A stretch of 64,000 bases of DNA. Source: Galerina marginata (lineage: Eukaryota > Basidiomycota > Agaricomycetes > Agaricales > Galerinaceae). The stretch covers positions 1 through 64,000 of the forward strand of contig JAECYW010000011.1 of NCBI GenBank assembly GCA_023014335.1, read 5' to 3'. Under the pieces are notes generated by a model. That model was not told the origin of the DNA. It did not search any database and was given only the letters and a program-made list of their open reading frames with translations. Below, piece by piece: positions 25,666 through 36,616 of this stretch (the first letter of the stretch is position 1; every line of letters begins with the position of its first letter). The position numbers were made by a program, and so were the translations under genes.

Positions 25666-26136
25666 GTTCCCTCTTGTCATCCGCCACATACGAACCAGTG
25701 ATACCACGACCGTTTTTTCATCATTTGGCCTCTCTTTATCTATTTTGATACCACTTCATTCATCTATTCATTGCGCCGACTTGTAAATGTAGATGTAACT
25801 GCACAAAGGGCTTTCCCTCAATACCACAGTCCTGTCTACGTATTCTGTTTGTTTGTACGAGTAAGCGCCATCGTCATCATCCATACTGTGTCCGCCATCT
25901 CCCCTAGATCTCTGACGGAGGAATCAAAACTGGAGGCTATTCACCGAGGTGTTGATGGTTATATTTGGTGCAGTCGGGAGCAATCGTGATCAATCGACGC
26001 CTCTATACATTCCTCGACAGCATCAACTAGGTACTGAACGGGATCGACACAGATCGACGCCCCGCATGGCAAGATGACTGGATGCAATTATAGAATGAGT
26101 GATCGGATCCGCCGTCACAGCAAATCACGGCTGCAA
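25666..26136. other. Convergent intergenic region
   Basis: About 470 bp between the stop codons of the Zn2Cys6 gene (plus) and the second kelch-MYND gene (minus). It should hold both 3' UTRs. No hairpin or small gene was recognised. Confidence 0.4.
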
Positions 26137-28450
26137 TTACTCCAACTTCTTACACCCATGAGCGGACTTATGGTCTTTCCAGCCTTCCTTCAAACATTCT
26201 GGGTCGCAGAAGAAGGCGCGTCCACGACATGAACCTCGATGATAAGAGTCATCAGCCCAATAAATCACGATGTCAGTTAGAATATTAAGCCTTACCCCCA
26301 CACTTTCTCCAAGGACCGGCGGAACCACAGGTAAAGCATCGCTGCCACGGACCGAGCTGCGCCGTTCTTGCCTCGTCTTCGACGTCAACACCTTCAAAGT
26401 GACCTCCTGGGAGATCAATCCGCAGTTCCCATAGATCTCCGAAGGCTCTGGTGATGGCCGTTTTGCGATAAGGAACGTAGTCGTTGTTGGCGAACCCGCC
26501 GAAAAGGTATGTCCTTCCGCTCTGAGCGTCAACAAGTAGGTGCGATTGTGCACGATAAGTCGGGAATCCCTTGGTCAACACTTGCTTCCACTTCCTCGGA
26601 CGCACAGAGTCCTCATTCTCTCGAGGAGAGCCATCGTAGATGAAAGTATCAGCGTAGTAAGAAAACGAGAAAGTCAACCCGTTTTCGACGTAATCTGTGG
26701 GCAAGTCTGGATTATAACCTCCCCAAACGATGGTCTTATTCAGAAGTGGGTGCTAGAACGGCTTCAGAAGCGAGTCAATATACATATAATCCAGAACACT
26801 CACGTAAACGCATGCTGCCTCGGATCTGGGGCAAGGCACATTTCCAACCATCCTCTCCCTCGTCCATTTTCTTGCATCAATATCCCAACTCCAAAAATCA
26901 TCGAAAGCATGACCACAATCAGCACCATGAAGTTCGCCCTTAAGTGACGCCCCCATTCGATCGCACTCTCCGAAAATCAGGTAAAACTTGTTCGTAGCAT
27001 GTTCGTGCCAGCTGTTGGGCGTCTTCCGCGGACCAGGGACTGTAACGTCAGCGTCCTTCGGAGCCATGGCAGTACCGCTCAAACGTCGCCATTCCTTTGT
27101 CTTTAAATCAAGCACCATAAATAGATTGCACCCTACGTTCGTGTTTGCGTGAGTTCCACCGAAAACATACAGCTTTTCCCTAATGATCTGCTGTGTCGAA
27201 TCGGTGAGTTGAGTTCCTGGGTATGGCCAAGCCTTTATTCCTGCCTGAGTATCAGCGGGTTCGGTCCGGACAAACTTTGTCGTGATCGAACCCCAGGTTT
27301 TGGTAGTTAGGTCGAAAAAATCGACGACCGGACGGCCCGTAAAGAGGTAAGCCTTTTTATGCTCTGGGCATGGTATTAAGTTCCACCCAAGCCAAGCGCT
27401 GGTGCGGCTCATAGGCTGAGGATATTCTGGAAGAGTACGCCAACCATCTAGTTTTTTGAGATCCAGTGAAAATATATCGCGATAAAAGGGTCCAAGAGAG
27501 TCTCGCCGACCACCAGCGATATAAAGATGGCCTAATTAAACAAATCAGGTCCAGATACAAGTTGATGACCAAGAAACGCACCGTCCCAGATAAAACTGCT
27601 GAAAGTCATACGTCGACCAGGTCCACCAGCTTTTTTAACCTTCAACTTCATCCAAGATCCCATAACCTGAAGCGAGGGGCTATCCACTTTCCCCAAATGT
27701 GATAACTTCGGATCAGGATGACGAAGTTGGGCGAGAGTACGCGTTTCATCCATGGATAACAAGTGAGTAATTTCCGGTTCTTCTCGTTCTTGAGACTCCG
27801 GTATAAGTGCATGTCCCGTCCAACGCCTATGAACAGCGGTTCCGGTATTCCCCAGAGCAAGGAAAGCCTTGCCGGCGAGAGCGCGAGCCTTGGCAAACTG
27901 TACTGAAACGTTGACATTGTCCGGAAACCAAGGCGTCCAATCTGCGCAAAGTGCATCGTTAAGGACAGATAAAAACAAAGACCAGTCCAGGACTTGCCAT
28001 ATAGCTTTGGCTGACGCGAGAAACGCGCGTTTAAGTAGAGGAGTTGAACCTCCTCGAGCCAAAGTAATTCCTGTAAATTCTTTGATAAGTAGAAGTTAAG
28101 ATTGATCCAAATACAGCTACTTTCCTCTTCCTCCTTTCCGGCCTTTCTTTCACACTGAGCGATGCCGGTATAACAAGCCATCAAGTCAGCGATTTTCGAG
28201 TCGGCTAGACTGGCATATTTCGGTGATAGAACTCCACCATCTGCCGTAATTGGTATCTGAAATGTAGGTCCGAGTATGGCCGACGCAACTTTGAGATATT
28301 CTTCTTTCGCTGAGGCATTGTTTCCTATGCGAAAAAGCGTGTCGCCGACTTTCGTGCTACCACATTTGGATGATCAGGCATCGCGTAAGCTGGATGAGGT
28401 TGAGAGACAGTGAGGACATTCACTTACCTGGAGAGTGACAACCTCTCCAT
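26137..28450 (-). CDS. Kelch-repeat protein with C-terminal MYND zinc finger (copy 2)
   Basis: Seven exons matching copy 1: 28428-28450, 28121-28356, 27998-28070, 27582-27941, 26804-27531, 26296-26752 and 26137-26234. The helical N-terminal part (DTLFRIGNNASAKEEYLKVA), kelch blades (LYVFGGTHA, TYLFGGFANNDY) and MYND finger (CFTCGSAGPWRKCGG, SCRGRAFFC, CLKEGWKDHKSAHGC) are all present. Intron 3 (27942-27997) has a GC donor (GCAAGT), needed to reach LYDWTPWF. Total exon length is 1975 nt, one base over a multiple of three. Exon 2 ends in phase 1, but exon 3 must be read in phase 0 (ELLWLEEVQLLY). Retaining intron 2 (28071-28120, 50 nt) restores an open frame of about 674 aa with 17 extra residues. 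So it is either a one-base insertion in the purine run at 28121-28135 or a retained intron. Confidence 0.85.
27942..27997 (-). other. GC-AG intron in kelch-MYND copy 2
   Basis: The donor is ATATG|GCAAGT and the acceptor GCGCAG, with branch-like CTTAACG upstream. It is 56 nt. Joining gives LYD-WTP, matching the position of the GT-AG intron in copy 1, and leaves exon 3 at 73 nt in both genes. GCAAGT is the usual consensus of GC-AG introns. Confidence 0.75.
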
Positions 28451-28732
28451 GTCGACAAAGGTATGACCCGAAATCAAGAAGATATCCGATAAGATGCTGC
28501 CCAGTGGGAATTTGGCTGTAGTAGGTGTGGTGAGGAGAGAATTTCAACGATCACGGATGCAAAATAAGACGTTTGGTTTTCAGGTGTTTGCCAAACACCC
28601 CTTTTATTAGACGGGTTCTGCATACGACTCGCATACGATGTATCAGAGATAACGGCGATTCTTTAAGGTAGTATGTAATATATACAGCTGCAATCATATA
28701 TACATAATATCGATATAATCACGTATACACGA

Positions 28733-31330
28733 CTAGACCCTTCCGAAAACAAGTCGTCCATCAATTACCGTCGCAATGACCTTGGTGTCCATGATTTTCT
28801 CAGCTGGGATCGACATAATATTCTGCGATAAAATGACAAAATCGGCTCGTTTCCCAGTTACCAAACTTCCCAAAATATTCTCCGTAAAGGACGCATAGGC
28901 TGGATCAATCGTCATTCCACGCAGTGCCTCAGTACGCGTGAGGCGTTGGTCGGGAAACCTTCAGCACTAATTAATTAACGACGACGTTGTAAAAAATATA
29001 TATAGCTTACCACCCTCCTGGCCCATGTGGGGAGGTTCCGTCAGTCGCTAACCTGGTAATAGCGGCATAGAATCCTTTCAGAGGGTTTATTTCTTCAACG
29101 GGGAAGTCTGATCCTAAGGTGATACGTGCTCCACTTTCAATTATGCCACGGAAAGCATATAGCAATTTAACGCGTTCCGGACCCTATAAAGCGATGAAGG
29201 GAATATAACATTGGAAAATGTCGTAGTGACTGACCAAGCGATCTTGAGCGAACCACATATCGCTAATGCTAAAATAGTTCTTAGTTTGTAGTCGGTGCCT
29301 TCATATGGAAGGGCTCTTACGCGTGGGTTGGTTGAACACTTGCAATAACTGAATCCATAAATGATCAATATTGCTCCGAAGAAAGGTGGCGAATAACCAA
29401 CCTCCAAGTTTTCCGAGACGGTTCATATCAGCTTCGGAGATAATCTGAGCATGCTCAAGACGTGGTCTTAAAGCGCTGACATTGACTCCTTTTAAGGCGA
29501 CTTCAAATGCATCCAGCACGATACCGTTAGCGCGGTCGCCAATAGCATGAACATTCTGAACAAAATAAACCGTGGGGTTTACAGATCAGATTCCATGTCA
29601 GCGCAGAAAAACATACAAGTCAGTATATGGAACGCACGACTTGCCAGCCATCTCGTAGAAAGCGTGGAATGACTGTCTTAAGAATCTCGGCTGAGATTCT
29701 CATGACCCCGTTTGTGGTTGGATTGTCGGCATAAGCTTCGTATAGCTAGGATTATAAACGTGAGCGTCGACAAACCTATCTACTAAGTGAATGGCGGCAC
29801 ACACCGCAGCACCGCCGGTCCTTAGCGCGCCTAATACATTTATTACTTGGCATGGAGATTTAGAAGGAACGTCCTAACATACCATCCGCAAAAATCTTGA
29901 TACTCCTGGCAGTCAGTCTGTCATTCGCTGCCCCAATAATGGGTTCGACTGTATTGCCCCAATACGGTCCGTGTTCGTCAAAAAATGTCATGCCATATAT
30001 ACGAACCTAGCAGTAGACCGGTGTAAATTATGTATCAAATCCTGAAAAGAGATACATACGGGAAGTGGGCCCTTTTCTGCTTGTCTGTGTCACCATATCA
30101 GGACGATATATTTTTACATTCGAAGCAAAAGGAACGTGCCTTTTAAAGAATGCGAGAGAGTCGGGCTTAAAACCAGCGTCATGCAACGATGTTAACCCGG
30201 CGGCAAGGGCATGATTAACTGTGGTCCGGAAACGTCGCTCCAGATCATCTTCAGTTGATGGAGCCCTTGCAATGAGGTCTTGAGCGCTATCTATGAAAAC
30301 CCCTGTCCGTGGAGCGCTTTGACTCATCTGAAAGAAGAGAATTAGGGGTAAAACAATTACCTGTGGGGTTTCCAACCTCATCTCTAATAATTATTCCTCC
30401 TGGAACGCTTTCAGGATATGGCTCGTTCTCAAGGAGAGTTTGCCGCGAAACCCAGAGGGCGTGTCCATCCCTGCTTTGCAAAATGATGCGCCGCCCGTTA
30501 ACGACAGGGTCTGCCTCGAGGTCATGCTATAATAGAAAGTCAGGCGCCGAAATTGCGTAAGAAGACAGAAAGGGGTTTGTTTATCCGTTATCCGTACCCA
30601 TGTTGGCATTTTCTCAACATCCCATGAGGCATGGTCCCATCCCCATCCTTCCACGACGCGTGATTTATTCCGCTCAAGATCCGGGGTTGCCTGAATATAG
30701 TCTTGGACTAATGACACGGTCTCTGACGACTATGTTTCAGAATGACCGACGACGGAGAGCACTGCTGAGAAATCACCCTTGACGGTCTTTCCAGTGGAAA
30801 GCGGGATTTGACTGCTGGCGCCATATTCGAGTATGTGGCAGTGTGAATCTAACCAGAGTGAGCTGAAGAAAATTTGATGGATATGGAAAGAAAGACCGCG
30901 TACCAGTCATCCCTGGAATGACGATTGAGCCTTTCGGAATGTATCGGATCGCAAGCGAAGACGCGCTCGACCGCTCTTTGATGGTAGCTAAAATTTCGTT
31001 TCAACACGTAAAAGTTGTTGATGAGTCTGAAGGTTACCCGCCTAAATCCCCAGAATCGACGATATGCGAGTCACTTATGAGGATGCATTCAACCAGGGTG
31101 TTGTGGTCGTCAACTGTGTGTATTCTTTTTCCCTCCTTTGAGCATAGTGCGTATGTGTTGGGGAGGTTGAAATCATGCCAGGAGGTGTAATACGCGACAA
31201 CAGAGAGGACAAAAGCAACGAGAGTAATTTTCGAGTTCCAATTCAATGGCGCTGCCAATGGTGTTTTCGATGTCGAGGGAGGCGACGTTGGACCGTTGCT
31301 TTGGTCGTCCTGCTTTGGTGACGGTGACAT
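28733..31330 (-). CDS. Membrane-anchored amidohydrolase (YtcJ-like, amidohydrolase 3), 15 exons
   Basis: Exons: 31038-31330, 30904-30987, 30777-30848, 30598-30722, 30361-30526, 30140-30302, 30060-30084, 29883-30006, 29805-29830, 29638-29745, 29402-29555, 29321-29348, 29235-29268, 29011-29183 and 28733-28958; about 599 aa. Residues 40-65 form one membrane helix (ITLVAFVLSVVAYY), suggesting a type II anchor. The metal-dependent hydrolase core shows DSHCHILEYG (the HxH pair), NVHAIGDRAN, RLEHAQ and LGSDFP. Family knowledge: amidohydrolase superfamily members cleave amide or similar bonds at a one- or two-metal centre; the substrate here is unknown. Exons of 25, 26, 28 and 34 nt occur. The intron at 30085-30139 uses a GC donor. 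The exon 1-2 junction is one base out of phase. Start: ATG at 31330, the first in frame. Confidence 0.87.
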
Positions 31331-32577
31331 CGGAGATAAGAAGGGACGGGAAATGAAAAAGTGGATCCCCAATGCAACTCCTTTTATAATTGACAACGCA
31401 ACCTTACCAATCAGAATAAGCGCCTGCGTCTTGCGTCCTGCGAAAAGAAGTGGGAAGATGACGAACCTGACACAGTCAAGTCTAAGATTAGTACACCTTG
31501 AGGATGATGCATCGATGATGGGTGAGAGAAATAAATACTCTATCCAGGTAAATAGGATACCAAACCAGGCTTACCTGCGTAAGAAATTGAACGAGTCTTC
31601 CCCGTGGGTGTCCACGACTTACAGATCGTGAGGCGATCGCGGAATGGTAAGAGGGAAAAAGCAAATTGGATGAGCGCTTTTTTTTTCCGCCTCCGGTCCG
31701 AACCGAGTGCCGAAGATCGCGCCCACCTTAAAAACTCAGGTCTGGCAGTAGTGTGCTCATGTGCCCACGGATCTTCACATCCACAATATTTTTAAGTGGT
31801 ATGTGTCGACAGCACGGCCGGTATTTTCGTTTCAAGTTGAACCTTCCCATCTCCGACTTTTAATTAGGGTGGATGAATGCTCGAAGCCTTGGACTCGGGA
31901 CTCGGAGTCTGTCATTTGAACTGACTCACGACGCCAGATCAAGCCACATAGACGTTTCTGTGGAGGAAGACAGCCCTTGCTTTTAATCAAAGCGGTCTGC
32001 CAGAGACTTGTTTACGGATTTGCAATGGCCTCGAATGGACGCAGTTGATTTCGCCGAGGTATGAACGACGAGATTCACGGAAGTCCACGAGATAAGATTC
32101 CCTTGAGTGTAAAATGACGATGCCATATAAACAAATTTTAAATTTTCGCTGGAAAGGTGGAGACTAACTGACATTCGTCGAGGTTGAGCGATTTTGTCTT
32201 CTTTGCAATTGGAAGTGCGAAAGCGAGTCAGACAAGTCAGACACGACAGACCTTGATAAACTCTGAAGGCACGACGTATTCCAACCCTCAAACTGTCAGC
32301 CGCAGAATGGGTTCTGCAAGAGAAACGACCAGCAAGAAGCCCTACTTTCATATCCGTCGCCAACATTGACGCTTTACCCACAGTTTTGGTCCTTAAGGCC
32401 TCAGGTTTAGCTTCACAGCGCCCATACGCTGGCACAGTTGATCAGGATTTGACCTTTCATTCTGTGGTCGTCGGAAGGTTTCCTCGTGTCTTGATAAATC
32501 CAGAGATGCTTTCATGCAATTTCCATCAAGATTGGCGAAGCAATAGTTGTTCCAGATTGGTATATCATGTCCTGAAC

Positions 32578-32844
32578 CTATCCAGTTCCAAAGTTTGTGA
32601 GGTTAACGTTTCTGTAAGCTGGACTTCTCATGTCAAAGGCAGTGCCGCAAGTGAAGTGCAGTTGAACGTTAAATGGAGGAGCTGTTCGAGACAGTGAAAT
32701 TACTGTGTAGAACTGGCCCAGATCGAACTGGCCAACATCACATCTGACGGTACTCTTTGGCAAGACGAAGGGCGAGATCTGGCCTGGGTCATCATGATAG
32801 ACTCTGCGGGAGAATGGGCATGCAACAGCCCTCCATGAGAAGCA
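32578..32844 (-). other. Possible exon of an unknown gene
   Basis: An 89-codon open stretch reads with protein-like composition (YHDDPGQISPFVLPKSTVRC, then QFDLGQFYTVISLSRTAPPF and NVQLHFTCGTAFD). I do not recognise it. The next segment downstream (about 32565-32480) also reads plausibly in another frame (GHDIPIWNNYCFANLDGNC), as if joined by an intron. No start codon or complete model was found. It may be a relic. Confidence 0.2.
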
Positions 32845-33169
32845 TTAAAACCACATACGAAACTTCTAGCTCGACATGCATGCATACCTAAGAACGACAC
32901 GATGCATCCCAGTCTGTTGGGTAAGAAACGACATCCTGGGCAATGGTTCTGGGAAACGGCGGGCAGCTTGGATTGAATCTGGAATATGTACAAGAGAGGC
33001 AACGGTACATAGCTCGCGAAAATATCATACGAAGCAGAATTGGGCAGGAGGCTTTATGATATGGAGGAGTTGCAAGGACTTGACGATGAAAGCACGTTGG
33101 AGAGCTAGGTCACCTGAATGTCAGATCACGTGATTTAAGTTGATGATGTGCAAGTTCGTTGATCGCTGA

Positions 33170-33430
33170 TGACGAGGAAGGTAGAGGAGGGGATGGAGTA
33201 GAGGGACGAGGAAAAAACAAGAAGGGGAGGGAAGAGAAAAGTCGAAGGTAGGTTTTAGAACACAGAAGCGGGGAAAAGAAATAGATAATTAGGCAGAAAA
33301 TCGTTCAATGGGCAATTGTCGAATTTGGCATTGTGTAGCGTAGAGGAAGGAAAAAAAGTCGAACATTAAAAAGAGGAGCAAAGGATGGCAGGAGAACGGG
33401 GGCGACGGAGGGGCATCGTAAACGTGTTTT
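33170..33430. repeat. Purine-rich tract 3' of the PWWP gene
   Basis: The plus strand is mostly G and A (for example GGAGGGGATGGAGTAGAGGG and GGGGAGGGAAGAGAAAAG). It lies 240 bp or more downstream of the PWWP gene stop, so in that gene's sense it is a pyrimidine tract. It may act in 3' end formation or be simple sequence. Confidence 0.45.
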
Positions 33431-33667
33431 GGCGTTGGTCTTGTCTTCATACCGCATGAAGCCCATGTTGGATGGGCTTAATTTGAAATGGCGACAAATG
33501 AGAGGGAGGCGACAATGAACATTTGACGAGGTTGGAGAGGAACGATGACAGCAGCGATATTATGATGGCAAGATACCACACCCTACCGGCGAGGTGCTCG
33601 TCGCATCTTGTCGGTGGATGAAAGTCGCCTGCCCGTACTTGATCGAAGACGATCAGGGTACAGAGAT

Positions 33668-35589
33668 TCATGCGTCTGCCTCCGACATGGTAACATCTCC
33701 CAACATCGACGTGTCTGCTTCAGCCAGGGCATCTTGGTCGGCGTCACCAGCAGCGTCTGCTGGGGATTCACCTGAGGACATAAAGGTCGATGTCAGTCAA
33801 GGGTCAAGTAAAATTCGAAGAGACCAAGAGGCCCTTCCCGTGACGAGGTCACGGAATCAAGACGAAAAAACACACCTTCCCCGTTCAGATCAATGTTTTT
33901 AGTCCCCTGCGTCACTTCTTCAGCGTCCTTCTTCGCCGCAGCAGCGGCAGCACCACCAGCAGGATGCTTCGCTTTGCCGTTCGCTTGCCCACCAACCACG
34001 GACGTAGTCGGAGAGCCGTTGGCCGCCTTGTTGGCGTTGAGGATCTGGTGCCATTTGTCGACGAGGGCTTTGGCACGGGCTCGGAACTTGAACTCTTCGT
34101 CTCGGGGTGGGACCTTGTCGTCGGAGAGCGCGGCTATATGTCGCATGACCTTTCCTATCTTCGAGAACTAGAAGAAGGATCAGCATCGGTTTGTGGCAAC
34201 AGACAACACCATAAAGTCGTCAGAAAAGGAGATAAAATCGCTGAACAGCGCAAAAGTTTGCAAAGTTGGAAAATCCGGACAACGAGAAAGGATAGAGAAA
34301 GGACAACGAGTGCAGAATCATACCTGGAGTTGTTCGATGGTCATATCGTTGTAGACCTCTACGGTAGTAAACAGTTGATCAATTTCGGGCATAGCCTGAA
34401 GAAAAAGAAAAACGTTGAGATGAGGGTAAAAAATGGTACGATAGTACCCACCTCCGCCTTGGGCAAGGCCTTGTTGCTAAGGAACGTCTTCTGGAGTTTA
34501 TGTCGCCAATCTCGAACCTTGATAGATTGTGGGTCGTCGCTTTTTGCTGGAAAAAAAGGGGCAAAAAATGAGCAAAAACGACAATAAAAACGAAGCCAAG
34601 GAAGACGGCGTTGTAACATGTCGCCCAGGCGGCCGAGAGCCACGTAGCACAACAGGATACAAGTCAAAGACAGAAAAAAGGGAAATGACTCACCATCGTC
34701 GCCATCATCGTCCTTATCGCGTTTCAATTTCTTCGCAGCCGGCGGAGAAGGCTTCCTCTTGCTGGGTCCGGCGTCCTCGTCTTCCTCCTCAGCCTCAGCA
34801 GCGTCACCTTCATCCTCAGACTCCACCATCGCCTTTGATTTGGCACCGTTCTTTTTGGGTCGTCCAGCTGTCGACGCAGATTTCTTCTTGGTGGGCTCTG
34901 CAGACGACTTCTTCGGCTTCGGTGTCTTCTTTGGAGCCTTAGCTGGCTCTGCAGATTCGCGTTTGCGTTTCTTTGAAGTCGCTTTAGCTTTCTTTGACGA
35001 GCCCTCTTCGTCGTCCTCTTTCTCGCTCTCCAGCTGGTCGACCTGGGCATCCTCCTCGGCAAGCTGTGCTGCTTGCACGAGTTGAGTGCGATTCGTCATC
35101 CATGGCTGAGGGTCGAGTGCAATTCTGTAGCCTTCCCGAAGTTCGCCGTTGCGCTTTTTGGTCTCATCAGCAAGGAAGCCCTCTATTTCGTGTCGTTTCA
35201 GAGTCGAGAGGTCTTTGGAGTGTAGCCAGGCACTGGAAGCAACATCATGCGTCAGAAAATAACACCTAAAAAAACCAAAATGGTGCTCACTAGTCGCCCA
35301 TCGGGAAGAAAAGAATGCAGTAAAACGTCGCCTTTTTATTGGGTGGTTGCTCGTTCAACACGGCCGGTGGAGCATCAGAAGGGTCTACAACCTGCATAGA
35401 ACGCAATTAATGTCAGAAAATCGCAAAAAAGGCCACCGTTTCCCAGCAAATTGGCTGGGTGCGCGCTATACGCGACTGCCCACTTACAACACCAGGCCAA
35501 GGGGGGTAGCCGCGAACTTTTCCCAGAACTGGGTCGCCTAGCTCGTACTGGCGAAACTCCTTGACTGTCTTGGTGACTTTCTTGCTCAT
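33668..35589 (-). CDS. PWWP-domain protein with TFIIS-N/LEDGF-like domain
   Basis: Exons 35488-35589, 35291-35391, 34694-35232, 34452-34546, 34324-34395, 33876-34167 and 33668-33771 join in frame to 434 aa. Residues about 17-95 are a PWWP domain (YELGDPVLGKVRGYPPWPGV, aromatic motif PPWP). Residues about 130-245 are lysine- and acid-rich, with several basic runs likely to act as nuclear signals. Residues about 255-350 look like a TFIIS N-terminal/LEDGF integrase-binding-type helical bundle (VRDWRHKLQKTFL, EIDQLFTTVEVYNDMTIEQL, IGKVMRHIAALSDD). The C-terminus is acidic (DADQDALAEADTSMLGD). Family knowledge: PWWP domains bind methylated histone H3 and DNA; the animal LEDGF and HRP2 proteins share this arrangement. 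Inference: a chromatin reader linked to transcription elongation. Introns run from 53 to 156 nt. Confidence 0.88.
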
Positions 35590-36382
35590 TTTGAGGATTT
35601 GTGGTGGGGACAAGGGATGGGCGCAGGAATTGGAATTGGAAAGACGAGAAAGAGTTTGTTGAAGCACGGGACAAGCAAACGCATCTTCGGCTACACCCGC
35701 TCACATGACCGGTTTTTTTTTCACACCGGTGACAGGGCCCGTGCATCCCTGGGTCTCTAATGTTTCTTATCCACGACGCGAAATGCGGGTCTGCAGAACA
35801 GGAAAAAATACCGCACGTCCTCTGAGGACGACGAGAAAGCCTTCAAAACTAATTGTTCGCCCAAACTCGAGAATACAGAAATGTGGATGTAAATCCAATG
35901 TAAATCCTATGTAAATCCTCAAATAAACTTGAAGGATATTAGGATATGACATAGATGACCTGATCAAGTCCATGGCAGGGATGCGAACGTTATACAACGC
36001 TAACTTGACAGAAACGATTTCGAAAAGCAGCGTTGACAGACATTTATTAGGTGGCAATCTAATTATAGTTCACCAAGTCAGAACGCGGCTCAGCAGCCAA
36101 AGTCCATTACTTACTACTTGCTAATCGAGGGCAGAACTAAGACCTCATTGATTACGCACACCTTAAGTTATTCATTGAACTTGAAGGCGGGTTTTATCAA
36201 GCGTCGATTTTCGAAATTTATAGCGACAAATTCTGTCTTTGAATAGTTACTTCGTGTTCCTGCCGAATTCAAGAGTACTCGAGGTTTGAATAAATTCTCT
36301 TCGTACGTACTACATGCAGCTGAGCAGATGTTGCGAAAAGCTGGATGGGTGAAAGCGCTTCTCTACCCGAGAAGCAGTCCAA
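35590..36382. other. Intergenic, promoter of the PWWP gene
   Basis: About 790 bp. It contains the upstream region of the PWWP gene and the 3' flank of the possible secreted-protein gene. No domain-bearing frame was seen. Confidence 0.4.
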
Positions 36383-36616
36383 CTAGGTACCAACGAGACG
36401 AGCTGCGTGGGCGCCGGGCGGGCAGTTCGCAAACCCTAAGGATAAGGTATCTCGAGAACAACCAGTTGAACAACTTCCAAGGTCAAATTTTGGGTTTGTG
36501 ATAAGGGGTGCGGCGAGTGGGTGGAACAAAACGAGAGCGACTGCGAGGTAACAGAGCGAGGATCTGAAAGCGAACGTTGTGTGTGTGGATGCGGAAGCAA
36601 AGATGCTGTAACGCAT
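36383..36616 (-). CDS. Possible small secreted protein, 77 aa
   Basis: A single ATG-initiated frame. The N-terminus after a polar start has a hydrophobic core (CYLAVALVLFHPLAAPL) that looks like a signal peptide cleaved near AA-PL. The mature part (NPKFDLGSCSTGCSRD and on) has three cysteines and no recognised domain. An A/T-rich TATA-like element (ATATAAATAA, 36681-36690) lies about 65 bp upstream of the start. The frame could also be the first exon of a longer gene, since downstream splice sites were not tested. Function unknown; coding status uncertain. Confidence 0.35.
   Translation of the reverse strand: MRYSIFASASTHTTFAFRSSLCYLAVALVLFHPLAAPLITNPKFDLGSCSTGCSRDTLSLGFANCPPGAHAARLVGT

Larger units (their letters stand above)
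31331..33667. other. Intergenic, one doubtful exon
   Basis: About 2.3 kb between the amidohydrolase start and the PWWP gene stop. It holds the amidohydrolase promoter, a doubtful coding exon at 32578-32844 (listed separately) and a purine-rich tract at 33170-33430. Other frames (31983-32435 minus, 32386-32697 plus) show no domain. Confidence 0.4.
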
